Source: Siphonodentalium dalli (lineage: Eukaryota; Mollusca; Scaphopoda; Gadilida; Siphonodentaliidae). Taken from it: a stretch of 64,000 nucleotides of DNA. The stretch covers positions 4,836,001 to 4,900,000 of the forward strand of contig CP136062.1 of the NCBI GenBank assembly GCA_032622095.1, written 5' to 3'. Each line of letters opens with the position of its first letter. Position 1 is the first letter of the stretch. Made by a program: the position numbers and the translations under genes. This document shows, piece after piece, positions 27,551-41,040 of this stretch. The notes beneath the pieces were generated by a model. The model searched no databases. It saw only the letters and a list, made by a program, of their open reading frames with translations, and had not been told where the DNA came from.

Positions 27551-30500
27551 CCTTCGTGAATGGGTTAATGCTACACCAACGCAGCTCCCATCAGCAAATA
27601 ATTAATGCTGCACCAACGCAGCTCCCGTCATAAAAGGGTTAATGCTACACCAACGCAGCTCCTGTCATGAAATAATTAATGCTGCATCAGCGCAACTCTC
27701 GCCATGAAATAGTTAATGCTGCACCAACGCGGGCTCCCATCATCAAATAATTAATGCTGCACCAACGCAGCCCCCTTAATGAAATAATTAATGCTGCACC
27801 AGCGCAGCTCCCGTCATGAAAGAGTTAATGCTGCACCAACGCAGCTCCCATCATCAAATATTTAATGCTGCACCAACGCAGCTACCTTCATGAAATAACT
27901 AATGCTGCAACAACGCAACTGTCGTCAAGGTCCCACCATGGAAGGGTTAATGCTGGACCAGCAGAGCTACCCGTCATGAAAGGGTTAATCCTGCACCAGC
28001 ACAGATCCCATCATAAAATAGTTAATGCTGCACCAACGCAGCTCCCGTCATTAAATAATTAATGCTGCACCAACGCAGCTCCCTTCATAAAATAACTAAT
28101 GCTGCACCAACGCGGGCTCCCGTCATGAAATAATTAATGCTGCACCAGCGCAGCTCCCGTCATGAATGGGTTTAATGCTACACCAACGCAGCTCCCGTCA
28201 TGAAATAATTAATGCTGCACCAGCGCAGCTCTCGCCATGAAATAGTTAATGCTGCACCAACGCGGGCTCCCATCATCAAATAATTAATGCTGCACCAACG
28301 CAGCTCCCTTCATGAAATAACTAATGCGGCAACAAATGCTACACCAACGCAGCTCCCGTCATGAAATAATTAATGCTGCACCAGCGCAACTCCCGCCATG
28401 AAATAGTTAATGCTGCACCAAGCGGGCTCCCATCATCAAATAATTAATGCTGCACCAACGCAGCTCCCTTCATGAAATAATTAATGCTGCACTAACGCAG
28501 CTCTCGTCATGAAAGAGTTAATGCTGCACCAACGCAGCTCCCATCATCAAATAATTAACGCTGCACCAACGCAACTCCCGTCATGAAATGTATTAATACT
28601 GCACCAGCGCAGCTCCCGTCATGAAAGAGTCAATGCTGCAACAATGCAGCTCCCTTCATGAAATAATTAATGCTGCACCACGGCAGCCCCGTCCTGAAAT
28701 AATTAAAGATGCACCAGCGCAGCTCCCGTCATGAAATAGTTAATACTGCACCAACGCAGTTCCCTTCATGAAATTGTTAATGCTGCACCAACCCAGCTCC
28801 CGTCATCAAATAATTAATGCTGCACCATCACAGCTCCCGTCACCAAAGGGTTAATGTTGCACCAACGCAGCTCCCGTCATGAAAGGGTTAATGCTGCACC
28901 AACGCAGCTCCCATCATCAAATAACTAATGTTGCACCAACGCAGCTCCCGTCATGAAATAATTAATGCTGCACCAGCGCAGAACGCAGCTCCCATTATCA
29001 AATATTTAATGCTGCACCAGCGCAGCTCCCGCTATGAAATAGTTAATGCTGCACCAACGCGGGCTCCCATCATCAAATAATTAATGCTGCACCAACGCAG
29101 CTCCCTTCATGAAATAACTAATGCTGCAACAACGCAACTGTCGTCATGGTCCCACCATGGAAGGGTTAATGCTGGACCAGCAGAGCTACCCGTCATGAAA
29201 GGGTTAATGGTGCACCAGCACAGATCCCATCATAAAATAGTTAATGCTGCACCAACGCAGCTCCCGTCATGAAATAATAAATGCTGCACCAGCGCAGCTT
29301 CCGTCATGAATGAGTTAATGCTGCACCAACGCAGCTCCAGTCATTAAATAATTAATGCTGCACCAGCACAAATCCCGTCATGAAAGAATTAATTCTGCAT
29401 CAGCGCAGATCCCGTCATGAAATGGTTAATACTCCACCAACACAGCTCCCGTCATAAAAAGGTTAATGCTGCTCCAGCACAGCTCCCATCATGAAATAAT
29501 TAATGCTGCCCAACGCAGCTCCAGTCATGAAAGACTTGATGTTGCCCCAATGCAGCTCCCATCATCAAATAACTAATGCTGCACCAACGCAGCTCCCGCA
29601 ATGAAATAATTAATGCTGCACCAGCGCAGCTCCCATCAGCAAATAATTAATGTTGCACTAACGCAGCTCCCGCCATGAAAGAGTTAATGCTGCACCAACG
29701 CAGCTCCCATAATCAAATAATTAATGCTGCACTAACGCAGCTCCCGTCATGAAAGAGTTAATGCTGCACCAACGCAGCTCCCATCATCAAATAACTAATG
29801 TTGCACCAACGCAGCTCCCGTCATGAAATAATTAATGCTGCACCAGCGCAGAACGCAGCTCCCATTATCAAATATTTAATGCTGCACCAACGCAGCTCCC
29901 TTCATGAAATAACTAATGCTGCAACCACGCAACTGTCGTCATGGTCCCACCATGGAAGGGTTAATGCTGGACCAGCAGAGCTACCCGTCATGAAAGGGTT
30001 AATGCTGCACCAGCACAGATCCCATCATAAAATAGTTAATGCTGCACCAACGCAGCTCCCGTCATGAAATAATTAATGCTGCACCAGCGCAGCTCCCGTC
30101 ATGAATGGGTTTAATGCTACACCAACGCAGCTCCCGTCATGAAATAATTAATGCTGCACCAGCGCAGCTCCCGCCATGAAATAGTTAATGCTGCACCAAC
30201 GCGGGCTCCCATCATCAAATAATTAATGCTGCACCAACGCAGCTACCTTCATGAAATAACTAATGCTGCAACAACGCAACTGTCGTCATGGTCCCACCAT
30301 GGAAGGGTTAATGCTGGACCAGCAGAGCTACCCGTCATGAAAGGGTTAATGGTGCACCAGCACAGATCCCATCATAAAATAGTTATTGCTGCACCAACGC
30401 AGCTCCCGTCATGAAATAATAAATGCTGCACCAGCGCAGCTCCCGTCATGAATGAGTTAATGCTGCACCAACGCAGCTCCAGTCATTAAATAATTAATGC

Positions 30501-33500
30501 TGCACCAGCACAAATCCCGTCATGAAAGAATTAATTCTGCATCAGCGCAGATCCCGTCATGAAATGGTTAATACTCCACCAACACAGCTCCCGTCATAAA
30601 AAGGTTAATGCTGCTCCAGCACAGCTCCCATCATGAAATAATTAATGCTGCCAACGCAGCTCCAGTCATGAAAGACTTGATGTTGCCCCAATGCAGCTCC
30701 CATCATCAAATAACTAATGCTGCACCAACGCAGCTCCCGCAATGAAATAATTAATGCTGCACCAGCGCAGCTCCCATCAGCAAATAATTAATGTTGCACT
30801 AACGCAGCTCCCGCCATGAAAGAGTTAATGCTGCACCAACGCACCTCCCATAATCAAATAATTAATGCTGCACTAACGCAGCTCCCGTCATGAAAGAGTT
30901 AATGCTGCACCAACGCAGCTCCCATACTCAAATAATAATTTCTGCACTAACGCAGCTCCCGTCATGAAAGAGCTTATGCTGCACCAACACAGCTCCCATC
31001 ATCAAATAATTAACGCTGCACCAACGCAACTGCCGTCATGAAATGTATTAATACTGCACCAGCGCAGCTCCCGTCATGAAAGAGTCAATGTGGCACCAAC
31101 GCAGCTCCCATTATCAAATAATTAATGCTGCACTAACGCAGCTCCCGTCATGAAAGAGTTAATGCTGCACCAACGCAGCTCCCATCATCAAATAATTAAC
31201 GCTGCACCATCGGAACTCCCGTCATGAAATGTATTAATACTGCACCAGCGCAGTCCTGAAATAATTAATGGTGCACCAGCGCAGCTCCCGTCATGAAATA
31301 GTTAATGCTGCACCAACGCAGCTCCCGTCATGAAATATTTAATGCTGCACCAACGCAGCTCCCGTCATGAAAGAGTTAATGCTGCACCAATGCAGCTCCC
31401 ATCATCAAATAATTAATGCTGCACCAACGCAGCTCCCGTCATGAAATAATTAATGCTGCCCCAGCTCAGCTCCCGTCATGAAAGAGTTAATGCTGCACCA
31501 ACGCAGCTCCCGTCATTAAATAATTAATGCTGCACCAGCGCAGCTCCCGTCATGAGAGAGTTAATGCTGCACCAACGCGTAGCTCCCATCATCAACGCAG
31601 CTCCCATCATCAAATAATTAATGCTGCACCAACGAAGCTCCCGTCATGAAATAATTAATGCTGCACCAGCGCAGCTCCCGTCACGAAAGAGTTAATGCTG
31701 CACCAACGCAGCTCCCATCATCAAATATTTAATGCTGCACCAACGCAGCTCCCTTCATGAAATAACTAATCCTACACCAACTCAACTACCATCATGGAAG
31801 AGTTAATGCTGCTCCAGCACAGCTCCCCGTCATGAAAGGGTTAATGCTGCCCAGCACAGCTCCCGTCGTGAACTAGTTAATGCTGCACCAACGCAGCTCC
31901 CATTATCAAATAATTAACGCAGCTCCCGTCATGAAGTGTATTAATACTGCACCAGCGCAGCTCCCGTCATGAAAGAGTTATTGCTGCACAAATGCAGCTC
32001 CCATCATTAAATAATTAATGCTGCACCAACGCAGCTCCCGTCATGAAATAATTAATGCTGCACCAGCGCAGCTCCCGTCATGAAATAATTAATGATGCAC
32101 CAACGCAGCTCCCGTCATTAAATAATTAATGCTGCACCAGCCCAGCTCCCGTCATGAAATAGTTAACGCTGCGCCAACGCAGCTCCCGTCATGAAATTAT
32201 TAATGATGCACCAACGCAGCTCCCGTCATGAAATAATTAATGCTGCACCAGCTCAGCTCCCGTCATGAAAGAGTTAACGCTGCACCAACGCAGCTCCCAT
32301 CATCAAATAATTAATGCTGCACCACGCAGCTCCCGTCATGAAAGAGTTAATTCTGCATCAACGCAGCTCCCATATTCAAATAATTAATGCTGCACCAACG
32401 CAGCTCCCGTCATGAATGGGTTAATGCTACACCAACGCAGTTCCCATCAGCAAATAATTAATGCTGCACCAACGCAGCTCCCGTCATGAATGGGTAAATG
32501 CTACACCAACGCAGCTCCCGTCATGAAATAATTAATGCTGCACCAGCGCAACTCCCGCCATGAAATAGTTAATGCTGCACCAACGCGGGCTCCCATCATC
32601 AAATAATTAATGCTGCACCAACGCAGCTCCCTTCATGAAATAATTAATGCTGCACCAGCGCAGCTCCCGCCATGAAAGAGTTAATGCTGCACCAACGCAG
32701 CTCCCATCATCAAATATTTAATGCTGCACCAACGCAGCTCCCTTCATGAAATAACTAATGCTGCAACAACGCAACTGTCGTCATGGTCCCACCATGGAAG
32801 GGTTAATGCTGGACCAGCAAAGCTACCCATCATGAAAGGGTTAGTGCTGCACCAGCACAGATCCCATCATAATATAGTTAATGCTGCACCAACGCAGCTC
32901 CCGTCATGAAATAATTAATGCTGCACCAGCGCAGCTCCCGTCATGAATGAGTTAATGCTGCACCAACGCAGCTCCCGTCATTAAATAATTAATGCTGCAC
33001 CAGCACAGATCCCGTCATGAAAGAATTAATGCTGCGTCAGCGCAGATCCCGTCATGAAATGGTTAATACTCCACCAACACAGCTCCCGTCATAAAAAGGT
33101 TAATGCTGCACCAGCACAGCTCCCATCATGAAATAATTAATGCAGCTCCAGTCATGAAAGACTTGATGTTGCCCCAATGCAGCTCCCATCATCAAATAAC
33201 TAATGCTGCACGAACGCAGCTCCCGTCATGAAATAATTAATGCTGCACCAGCGCAGCTCCCGTCACGAAAGAGTTATTGCTGCACCAACGCAGCTCCCAT
33301 CATCAAATATGTAATGCTGCACCAACGCAGCTCCCTTCATGAAATAACTAAGCCTACTCCAACTCAACTACCGTCATGGAAGAGTTAATGCTGCTCCAGC
33401 ACAGCTCCCCGTCATGAAAGGGTTAATGCTGCCCAGCACAGCTCCCGTCGTGAAATAGTTAATGCTGCACCAACGCAGCTCCCATTATCAAATAATTAAC

Positions 33501-33864
33501 GCTGCCCCAACGCAGCTCCCGTCATGAAATGTATTAATACTGCACCAGCGCAGCTCCCATCAGCAAATAATTAATGATGCACCAACGTAGCTCCCGTCAT
33601 GAAAGAGTTAACGCTGCACCAACGCAGCTCCCGTCATCAAATAATTAATGCTGCATCAGCGCAGCTCCGGTCATGAAATTATTAATGATGCACCAACGCA
33701 GCTCCAGTCATGAAATAATTAATGCTGCACCAGCTCAGCTCCCGTCATGAAAGAGTTAACGCTGCACCAACGCAGCTCCCATCATCAAATAATTAATGAT
33801 GCACCAAGGCAGCTCCCTTCATGAAAGAGTTAATGCTGCATCAACGCAGCTCCCATCATCAAAT

Positions 33865-34271
33865 AATTAATGCTGCACCACGCAGCTCCCGTCATGAAAG
33901 AGTTAATTCTGCATCAACGCAGCTCCCATCATCAAATAATTAATGCTGCACCAACGCAGCTCCCGTCATGAATGGGTTAATGCTACACCAACGCAGCTCC
34001 CATCAGCAAATAATTAATGCTGCACCAACGCAGCTCCCGTCATGAATGGGTAAATTCTACACCAACGCAGCTCCCGTCATGAAATAATTAATGCTGCACC
34101 AGCGCAACTCCCGCCATGAAATAGTTAATGCTGCACCAACGCGGGCTCCCATCATCGAATAATTAATGCTGCACCAACGCAGCTCCCTTCATGAAATAAT
34201 TAATGCTGCACTAACGCAGCTCCCGTCATGAAAGAGTTAATGCTGCACCAACGCAGATCCCATCATCAAAT
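33865..34271 (+). repeat. 407-bp local satellite duplication, copy 1
   Basis: Matches the sequence 407 bp downstream through rare variants GGTAAATTCTACACC (34050 and 34457) and CATCGAATAATT. 407 equals 11 x 37, as expected for unequal exchange between registered monomers. The duplication is absent from the related block near 38.1-38.6 kb. Confidence 0.8.
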
Positions 34272-34678
34272 AATTAATGCTGCACCACGCAGCTCCCGTC
34301 ATGAAAGAGTTAATTCTGCATCAACGCAGCTCCCATCATCAAATAATTAATGCTGCACCAACGCAGCTCCCGTCATGAATGGGTTAATGCTACACCAACG
34401 CAGCTCCCATCAGCAAATAATTAATGCTGCACCAACGCAGCTCCCGTCATGAATGGGTAAATTCTACACCAACGCAGCTCCCGTCATGAAATAATTAATG
34501 CTGCACCAGCGCAACTCCCGCCATGAAATAGTTAATGCTGCACCAACGCGGGCTCCCATCATCGAATAATTAATGCTGCACCAACGCAGCTCCCTTCATG
34601 AAATAATTAATGCTGCACTAACGCAGCTCCCGTCATGAAAGAGTTAACGCTGCACCAACGCAACTCCCGTCATGAAAT
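34272..34678 (+). repeat. 407-bp local satellite duplication, copy 2
   Basis: Second copy of 33865-34271. Its downstream edge runs into a unit that differs from copy 1, so the right boundary is approximate. Confidence 0.75.
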
Positions 34679-36999
34679 ATATTAATACTGCACCAGCGCA
34701 GCTCCCGTCATGAAAGAGTCAATGCTGCAACAATGCAGCTCCCTTCATGGAATAATTAATGCTGCACCACGGCAGCCCCGTCCTGAAATAATTAATGGTG
34801 CACCAGCGCAGCTCCCGTCATGAAATAGTTAATACTGCACCAACGTAGTTCCCTTCATGAAATAGTTAATGCTGCACCAACGCAGCTCCCGTCATCAAAT
34901 AATTAATACTGCACCAGCCTCGCTCCCATCACCAAAGGGTTAATGCTGCACCAACGCAGCTCCCGTCGTGAAAGGGTTAATGCCTCACCAACGGAGCTCC
35001 CATCATCAAATAACTAATGTTGCACCAACGCAGCTCCCGTCATGAAATAATTAATGCTGCACCAGCGCAGCTCCCATCATCAAATAATTAATGCTGCCCC
35101 AACGCAGCTCCCGCCATGAAATAGTTAATGCTGCACCAACGCGGGCTCCCATCATCAAATAATTAATGCTGCACCAACGCAGCTCCCTTCATGAAATTAT
35201 TAATGCTGCACCAGCGCAGCTCCCATCATGAAAGAGTTAATGCTGCACCAACGCAGCTCCCTTCATCAAATATTTAATGCTGCACCAACGCAGCTCCCTT
35301 CATCAAATAACTAATGTTGCACCAACGCAGCTCCCGTCATGACATAATTAATGCTGCACCAGCGCAGCTCCCATCATCAAATAATTAATGCTGCCCCAAC
35401 GCAGCTCCCGCCATGAAATAGTTAATGCTGCACCAACGCAGCTCCCATCATCAAATAATTAACGCTGCACCAACGCAACTCCCGTCATGAAATGTATTAA
35501 TACTGCACCAGCGCAGCTCCCGTCATGAAAGAGTCAATGTGGCACAAACGCAGCTCCCGTCATAAAAAGGTTAATGCTGCACCAGCACAGCTCCCATCAT
35601 GAAAGAATTAATGCTGCCCAACGCAGCTCCCGTCATGAAATAATTAATGCTGCCCCAACGCAGCTCCCGTCATGAATGGGTAAATGCTACACCAACGCAG
35701 CTCTCATCATCAAATAAATAATGCTGCACCAACGCAGCTCCCGTCATGAAATTATTAATGATGCACAAGCGCAGCTCGCATCAGCAAATAATTAATGCTG
35801 CACCAACGCAGCTCCCGTCATGAAATAGTTAATGCTGCACCAACGCAGCTCCCATAATCAAATAATTAATGCTGCACTAACGCAGCTCCCGTCATGAAAG
35901 AGTTAATGCTGCACCAAAGCAGCTCCCATCATCAAATAATTAACGCTGCACCAACGCAACTCCCGTCATGAAATGTATTAATACTGCACCAGCGCAGTCC
36001 TGAAATAATTAATGGTGCACCAGCGCAGCTCCCGTCATGAAATAGTTAATGCTGCACCAACGCAGCTCCCGTCATGAAATATTTAATGCTGCACCAACGC
36101 AGCTCCCGTCATGAAAGAGTTAATGCTGCACCAATGCAGCTCCCATCATCAAATAATTAATGCTGCACCAACGCAGCTCCCGTCATGAAATTATTAATGC
36201 GGCACCAGCTCAGCTCCCGTCATGAAAGAGTTAATGCTGCACCAACGCAGCTCCCGTCATCAAATAATTAATGCTGCACCAGCGCAGCTCCCGTCATGAG
36301 AGAGTTAATGCTGCACCAACGCGTAGCTCCCATCATCAACGCAGCTCCCATTATCAAATAATTAATGCTGCACCAACGCAGCTCCCGTCATGAAATAATT
36401 AATGCTGCACCAGCGCAGCTCCCGTCATGAATGAGTTAATGCTGCACCAACGCAGCTCCCGTCATTAAACAATTAATGCTGCACCAGCACAGATCCCGTC
36501 ATGAAAGAATTAATGCTGCATCAGCGCAGATCCCGTCATGAAATGGTTAATACTCCACCAACACAGCTCCCGTCATAAAAAGGTTAATGCTGCTCCAGCA
36601 CAGCTCCCATCATGAAATAATTAATGCTGCCCAACGCAGCTCCAGTCATGAAAGACTTGATGTTGCCCCAATGCAGCTCCCATCATCAAATAACTAATGC
36701 TGCACCAACGCAGCTCCCGTCATGAAATAATTAATGCTGCACCAGCGCAGCTCCCATCAGCAAATAATTAATGCTGCACTAACGCAGCTCCCGCCATGAA
36801 AGAGTTAATGCTGCACCAACGCAGCTCCCATAATCAAATAATTAATGCTGCACTAACGCAGCTCCCGTCATGACAGAGTTAATGCTGCACCAACGCAGCT
36901 CCCATAATCAAATAATTATTTCTGCACTAACGCAGCTCCCGTCATGAAAGAGTTTATGCTGCACCAACGTAGCTCCCATCATCAAATAATTAACGCTGC

Positions 37000-39900
37000 A
37001 CCAACGCAGCTCCCTTCATGAAATAACTAATGCTGCAACAACGCAACTGTCGTCATGGTCCCACCATGGAAGGGTTAATGCTGGACCAGCAAAGCTACCC
37101 ATCATGAAAGGGTTAGTGCTGCACCAGCACAGATCCCATCATAATATAGTTAATGCTGCACCAACGCAGCTCCCGTCATGAAATAATTAATGCTGCACCA
37201 GCGCAGCTCCCGTCATGAATGAGTTAATGCTGCACCAACGCAGCTCCCGTCATTGAATAATTAATGCTGCACCAGCACAGATCCCGTCATGAAAGAATTA
37301 ATGCTGCGTCAGCGCAGATCCCGTCATGAAATGGTTAATACTCCACCAACACAGCTCCCGTCATAAAAAGGTTAATGCTGCACCAGCACAGCTCCCATCA
37401 TGAAATAATTAATGCAGCTCCAGTCATGAAAGACTTGATGTTGCCCCAATGCAGCTCCCATCATCAAATAACTAATGCTGCACGAACGCAACTCCCGTCA
37501 TGAAATAATTAATGCTGCACCAGCGCAGCTCCCGTCACGAAAGAGTTATTGCTGCACCAACGCAGCTCCCATCATCAAATATGTAATGCTGCACCAACGC
37601 AGCTCCCTTCATGAAATAACTAAGCCTACTCCAACTCAACTACCGTCATGGAAGAGTTAATGCTGCTCCAGCACAGCTCCCCGTCATGAAAGGGTTAATG
37701 CTGCCCAGCACAGCTCCCGTCGTGAAATAGTTAATGCTGCACCAACGCAGCTCCCATTATCAAATAATTAACGCTGCCCCAACGCAGCTCCCGTCATGAA
37801 ATGTATTAATACTGCACCAGCGCAGCTCCCATCAGCAAATAATTAATGATGCACCAACGTAGCTCCCGTCATGAAATAATAAATGCTGCACCAGCTCAGC
37901 TCCCGTCATGAAAGAGTTAACGCTGCACCAACGCAGCTCCCGTCATCAAATAATTAATGCTGCATCAGCGCAGCTCCGGTCATGAAATTATTAATGATGC
38001 ACCAACGCAGCTCCAGTCATGAAATAATTAATGCTGCACCAGCTCAGCTCCCGTCATGAAAGAGTTAACGCTGCACCAACGCAGCTCCCATCATCAAATA
38101 ATTAATGATGCACCAAGGCAGCTCCCTTCATGAAAGAGTTAATGCTGCATCAACGCAGCTCCCATCATCAAATAATTAATGCTGCACCACGCAGCTCCCG
38201 TCATGAAAGAGTTAATTCTGCATCAACGCAGCTCCCATCATCAAATAATTAATGCTGCACCAACGCAGCTCCCGTCAAGAATGGGTTAATGCTACACCAA
38301 CGCAGCTCCCATCAGCAAATAATTAATGCTGCACCAACGCAGCTCCCGTCATGAATGGGTAAATTCTACACCAACGCAGCTCCCGTCATGAAATAATTAA
38401 TGCTGCACCAGCGCAACTCCCGCCATGAAATAGTTAATGCTGCACCAACGCGGGCTCCCACATCGAATAATTAATGCTGCACCAACGCAGCTCCCTTCAT
38501 GAAATAATTAATGCTGCACTAACGCAGCTCCCGTCATGAAAGAGTTAATGCTGCACCAACGCAGATCCCATCATCAAATAATTAACGCTGCACCAACGCA
38601 ACTCCCGTCATGAAATATATTAATACTGCACCAGCGCAGCTCCCGTCATGAAAGAGTCAATGCTGCAACAATGCAGCTCCCTTCATGAAATAATTAATGC
38701 TGCACCACGGCAGCCCCGTCCTGAAATAATTAATGGTGCACCAGCGCAGCTCCCGTCATGAAATAGTTAATACTGCACCAACGCAGTTCCCTTCATGAAA
38801 TAGTTAATGCTGCACCAACGCAGCTCCCGTCATCAAATAATTAATGCTGCACCAGCACAGCTCCCATCACCAAAGGGTTAATGCTGCACCAACGCAGCTC
38901 CCGTCATGAAAGGGTTAATGCCTCACCAACGGAGCTCCCATCATCAAATAACTAATGTTGCACCAACACAGCTCCCGTCCTGAAATAATTAATGGTGCAC
39001 CAGCGCAGCTCCCGTCATGAAATAGTTAATACTGCACCAACGCAGTTCCCTTCATGAAATAGTTAATGCTGCACCAACGCAGCTCCCGTCATCAAATAAT
39101 TAATGCTACACCAGCACAGCTCCCATCACCAAAGGGTTAATGCTGCACCAGCGCAGCTCCCATCATCAAATAATTAATGCTGCCCCAACGCAGCTCCCGC
39201 CATGAAATAGTTAATGCTGCACCAACGCGGGCTCCCATCATCAAATAATTAATGCTGCACCAACGCAGCTCCCTTCATGAAATAATTAATGCTGCACCAG
39301 CGCAGCTCCCGTCATGAAAGAGTTAATGCTTCTCCAACGCAGCTCCCTTCATCAAATATTTAATGCTGCACCAACGCAGCTCCCTTCATCAAATAACTAA
39401 TGATGCACCAACGCAGCTCCCGTCATGACATAATTAATGCTGCACCAGCGCAGCTCCCATCATCAAATAATTAATGCTGCCCCAACGCAGCTCCCGCCAT
39501 GAAATAGTTAATGCTGCACCAACGCAGCTCCCATCATCAAATAATTAACGCTGCACCAACGCAACTCCCGTCATGAAATGTATTAATACTGCACCAGCGC
39601 AGCTCCCGTCATGAAAGAGTCAATGTGGCACCAACGCAGCTCCCGTCATAAAAAGGTTAATGCTGCACCAGCACAGCTCCCATCATGAAAGAATTAATGC
39701 TACCCAACGCAGCTCCCGTCATGAAATAATTAATGCTGCCCCAACGCAGCTCCAGTCATGAATGGGTAAATGCTACACCAACGCAGCTCTCATCATCAAA
39801 TAAATAATGCTGCACCAACGCAGCTCCCGTCATGAAATTATTAATGATGCACAAGCGCAGCTCCCATCAGCAAATAATTAATGCTGCACCAACGCAGCTC

Positions 39901-41040
39901 CGTCATGAAATAGTTAATGCTGCACCAACGCAGCTCCCATAATCAAATAATTAATGCTGCACTAACGCAGCTCCCGTCATGAAAGAGTTAATGCTGCACC
40001 AAAGCAGCTCCCATCATCAAATAATTAACGCTGCAACAACGCAACTCCCGTCATGAATTGTATTAATACTGCACCAGCGCAGTCCTGAAATAATTAATGG
40101 TGCACCAGCGCAGCTCCCGTCATGAAATAGTTAATGCTGCACCAACGCAGCTCCCGTCATGAAATATTTAATGCTGCACCAACGCAGCTCCCGTCATGAA
40201 AGAGTTAATGCTGCACCAATGCAGCTCCCATCATCAAATAATTAATGCTGCACCAACGCAGCTCCCGTCATGAAATTATTAATGCGGCACCAGCTCAGCT
40301 CCCGTCATGAAAGAGTTAATGCTGCACCAACGCAGCTCCCGTCATCAAATAATTAAGGCTGCACCAGCGCAGCTCCCGTCATGAGAGAGTTAATGCTGCA
40401 CCAACGCGTAGCTCCCATCATCAACGCAGCTCCCATTATCAAATAATTAATGCTGCACCAACGCAGCTCCCGTCATGAAATAATTAATGCTGCACCAGCG
40501 CAGCTCCCGTCATGAATGAGTTAATGCTGCACCAACGCAGCTCCCGCCATTAAATAATTAATGCTGCACCAGCACAGATCCCGTCATGAAAGAATTAATG
40601 CTGCATCAGCGCAGATCCCGTCATGAAATGGTTAATACTCCACCAACACAGCTCCCGTCATAAAAAGGTTAATGCTGCTCCAGCACAGCTCCCATCATGA
40701 AATAATTAATGCTGCCCAACGCAGCTCCAGTCATGAAAGACTTGATGTTGCCCCAATGCAGCTCCCATCATCAAATAACTAATGCTGCACCAACGCAGCT
40801 CCCGTCATGAAATAATTAATGCTGCACCAGCGCAGCTCCCATCAGCAAATAATTAATGCTGCACTAACGCAGCTCCCGCCATGACAGAGTTAATGCTGCA
40901 CCAACGCAGCTCCCATAATCAAATAATTAATGCTGCACTAACGCAGCTCCCGTCATGACAGAGTTAATGCTGCACCAACGCAGCTCCCATAATCAAATAA
41001 TTATTTCTGCACTAACGCAGCTCCCGTCATGAAAGAGTTT
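37000..41040 (+). repeat. Satellite block B, copy 2
   Basis: Adjacent partner of 32700-36950 with the same ordered private variants. Its start near 37010 is a recombinant junction: the unit TAACGCTGCACCAACGCAGC passes directly into CTCCCTTCATGAAATAAC, skipping the units that precede the marker in copy 1. Confidence 0.75.

Larger units (their letters stand above)
32700..36950 (+). repeat. Satellite block B, copy 1 (offset ~4.27 kb)
   Basis: Shares private variants with about 37000-41040: CTACCCATCATG followed by GGGTTAGTG, GCTGCACGAACGCA, ATATGTAATG and AACTAAGCCTACTCC. The offset is about 4272 near 33.2 kb and smaller (about 4.1 kb) further right, because the 407-bp duplication and other indels intervene. 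The two copies lie side by side. Confidence 0.75.
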
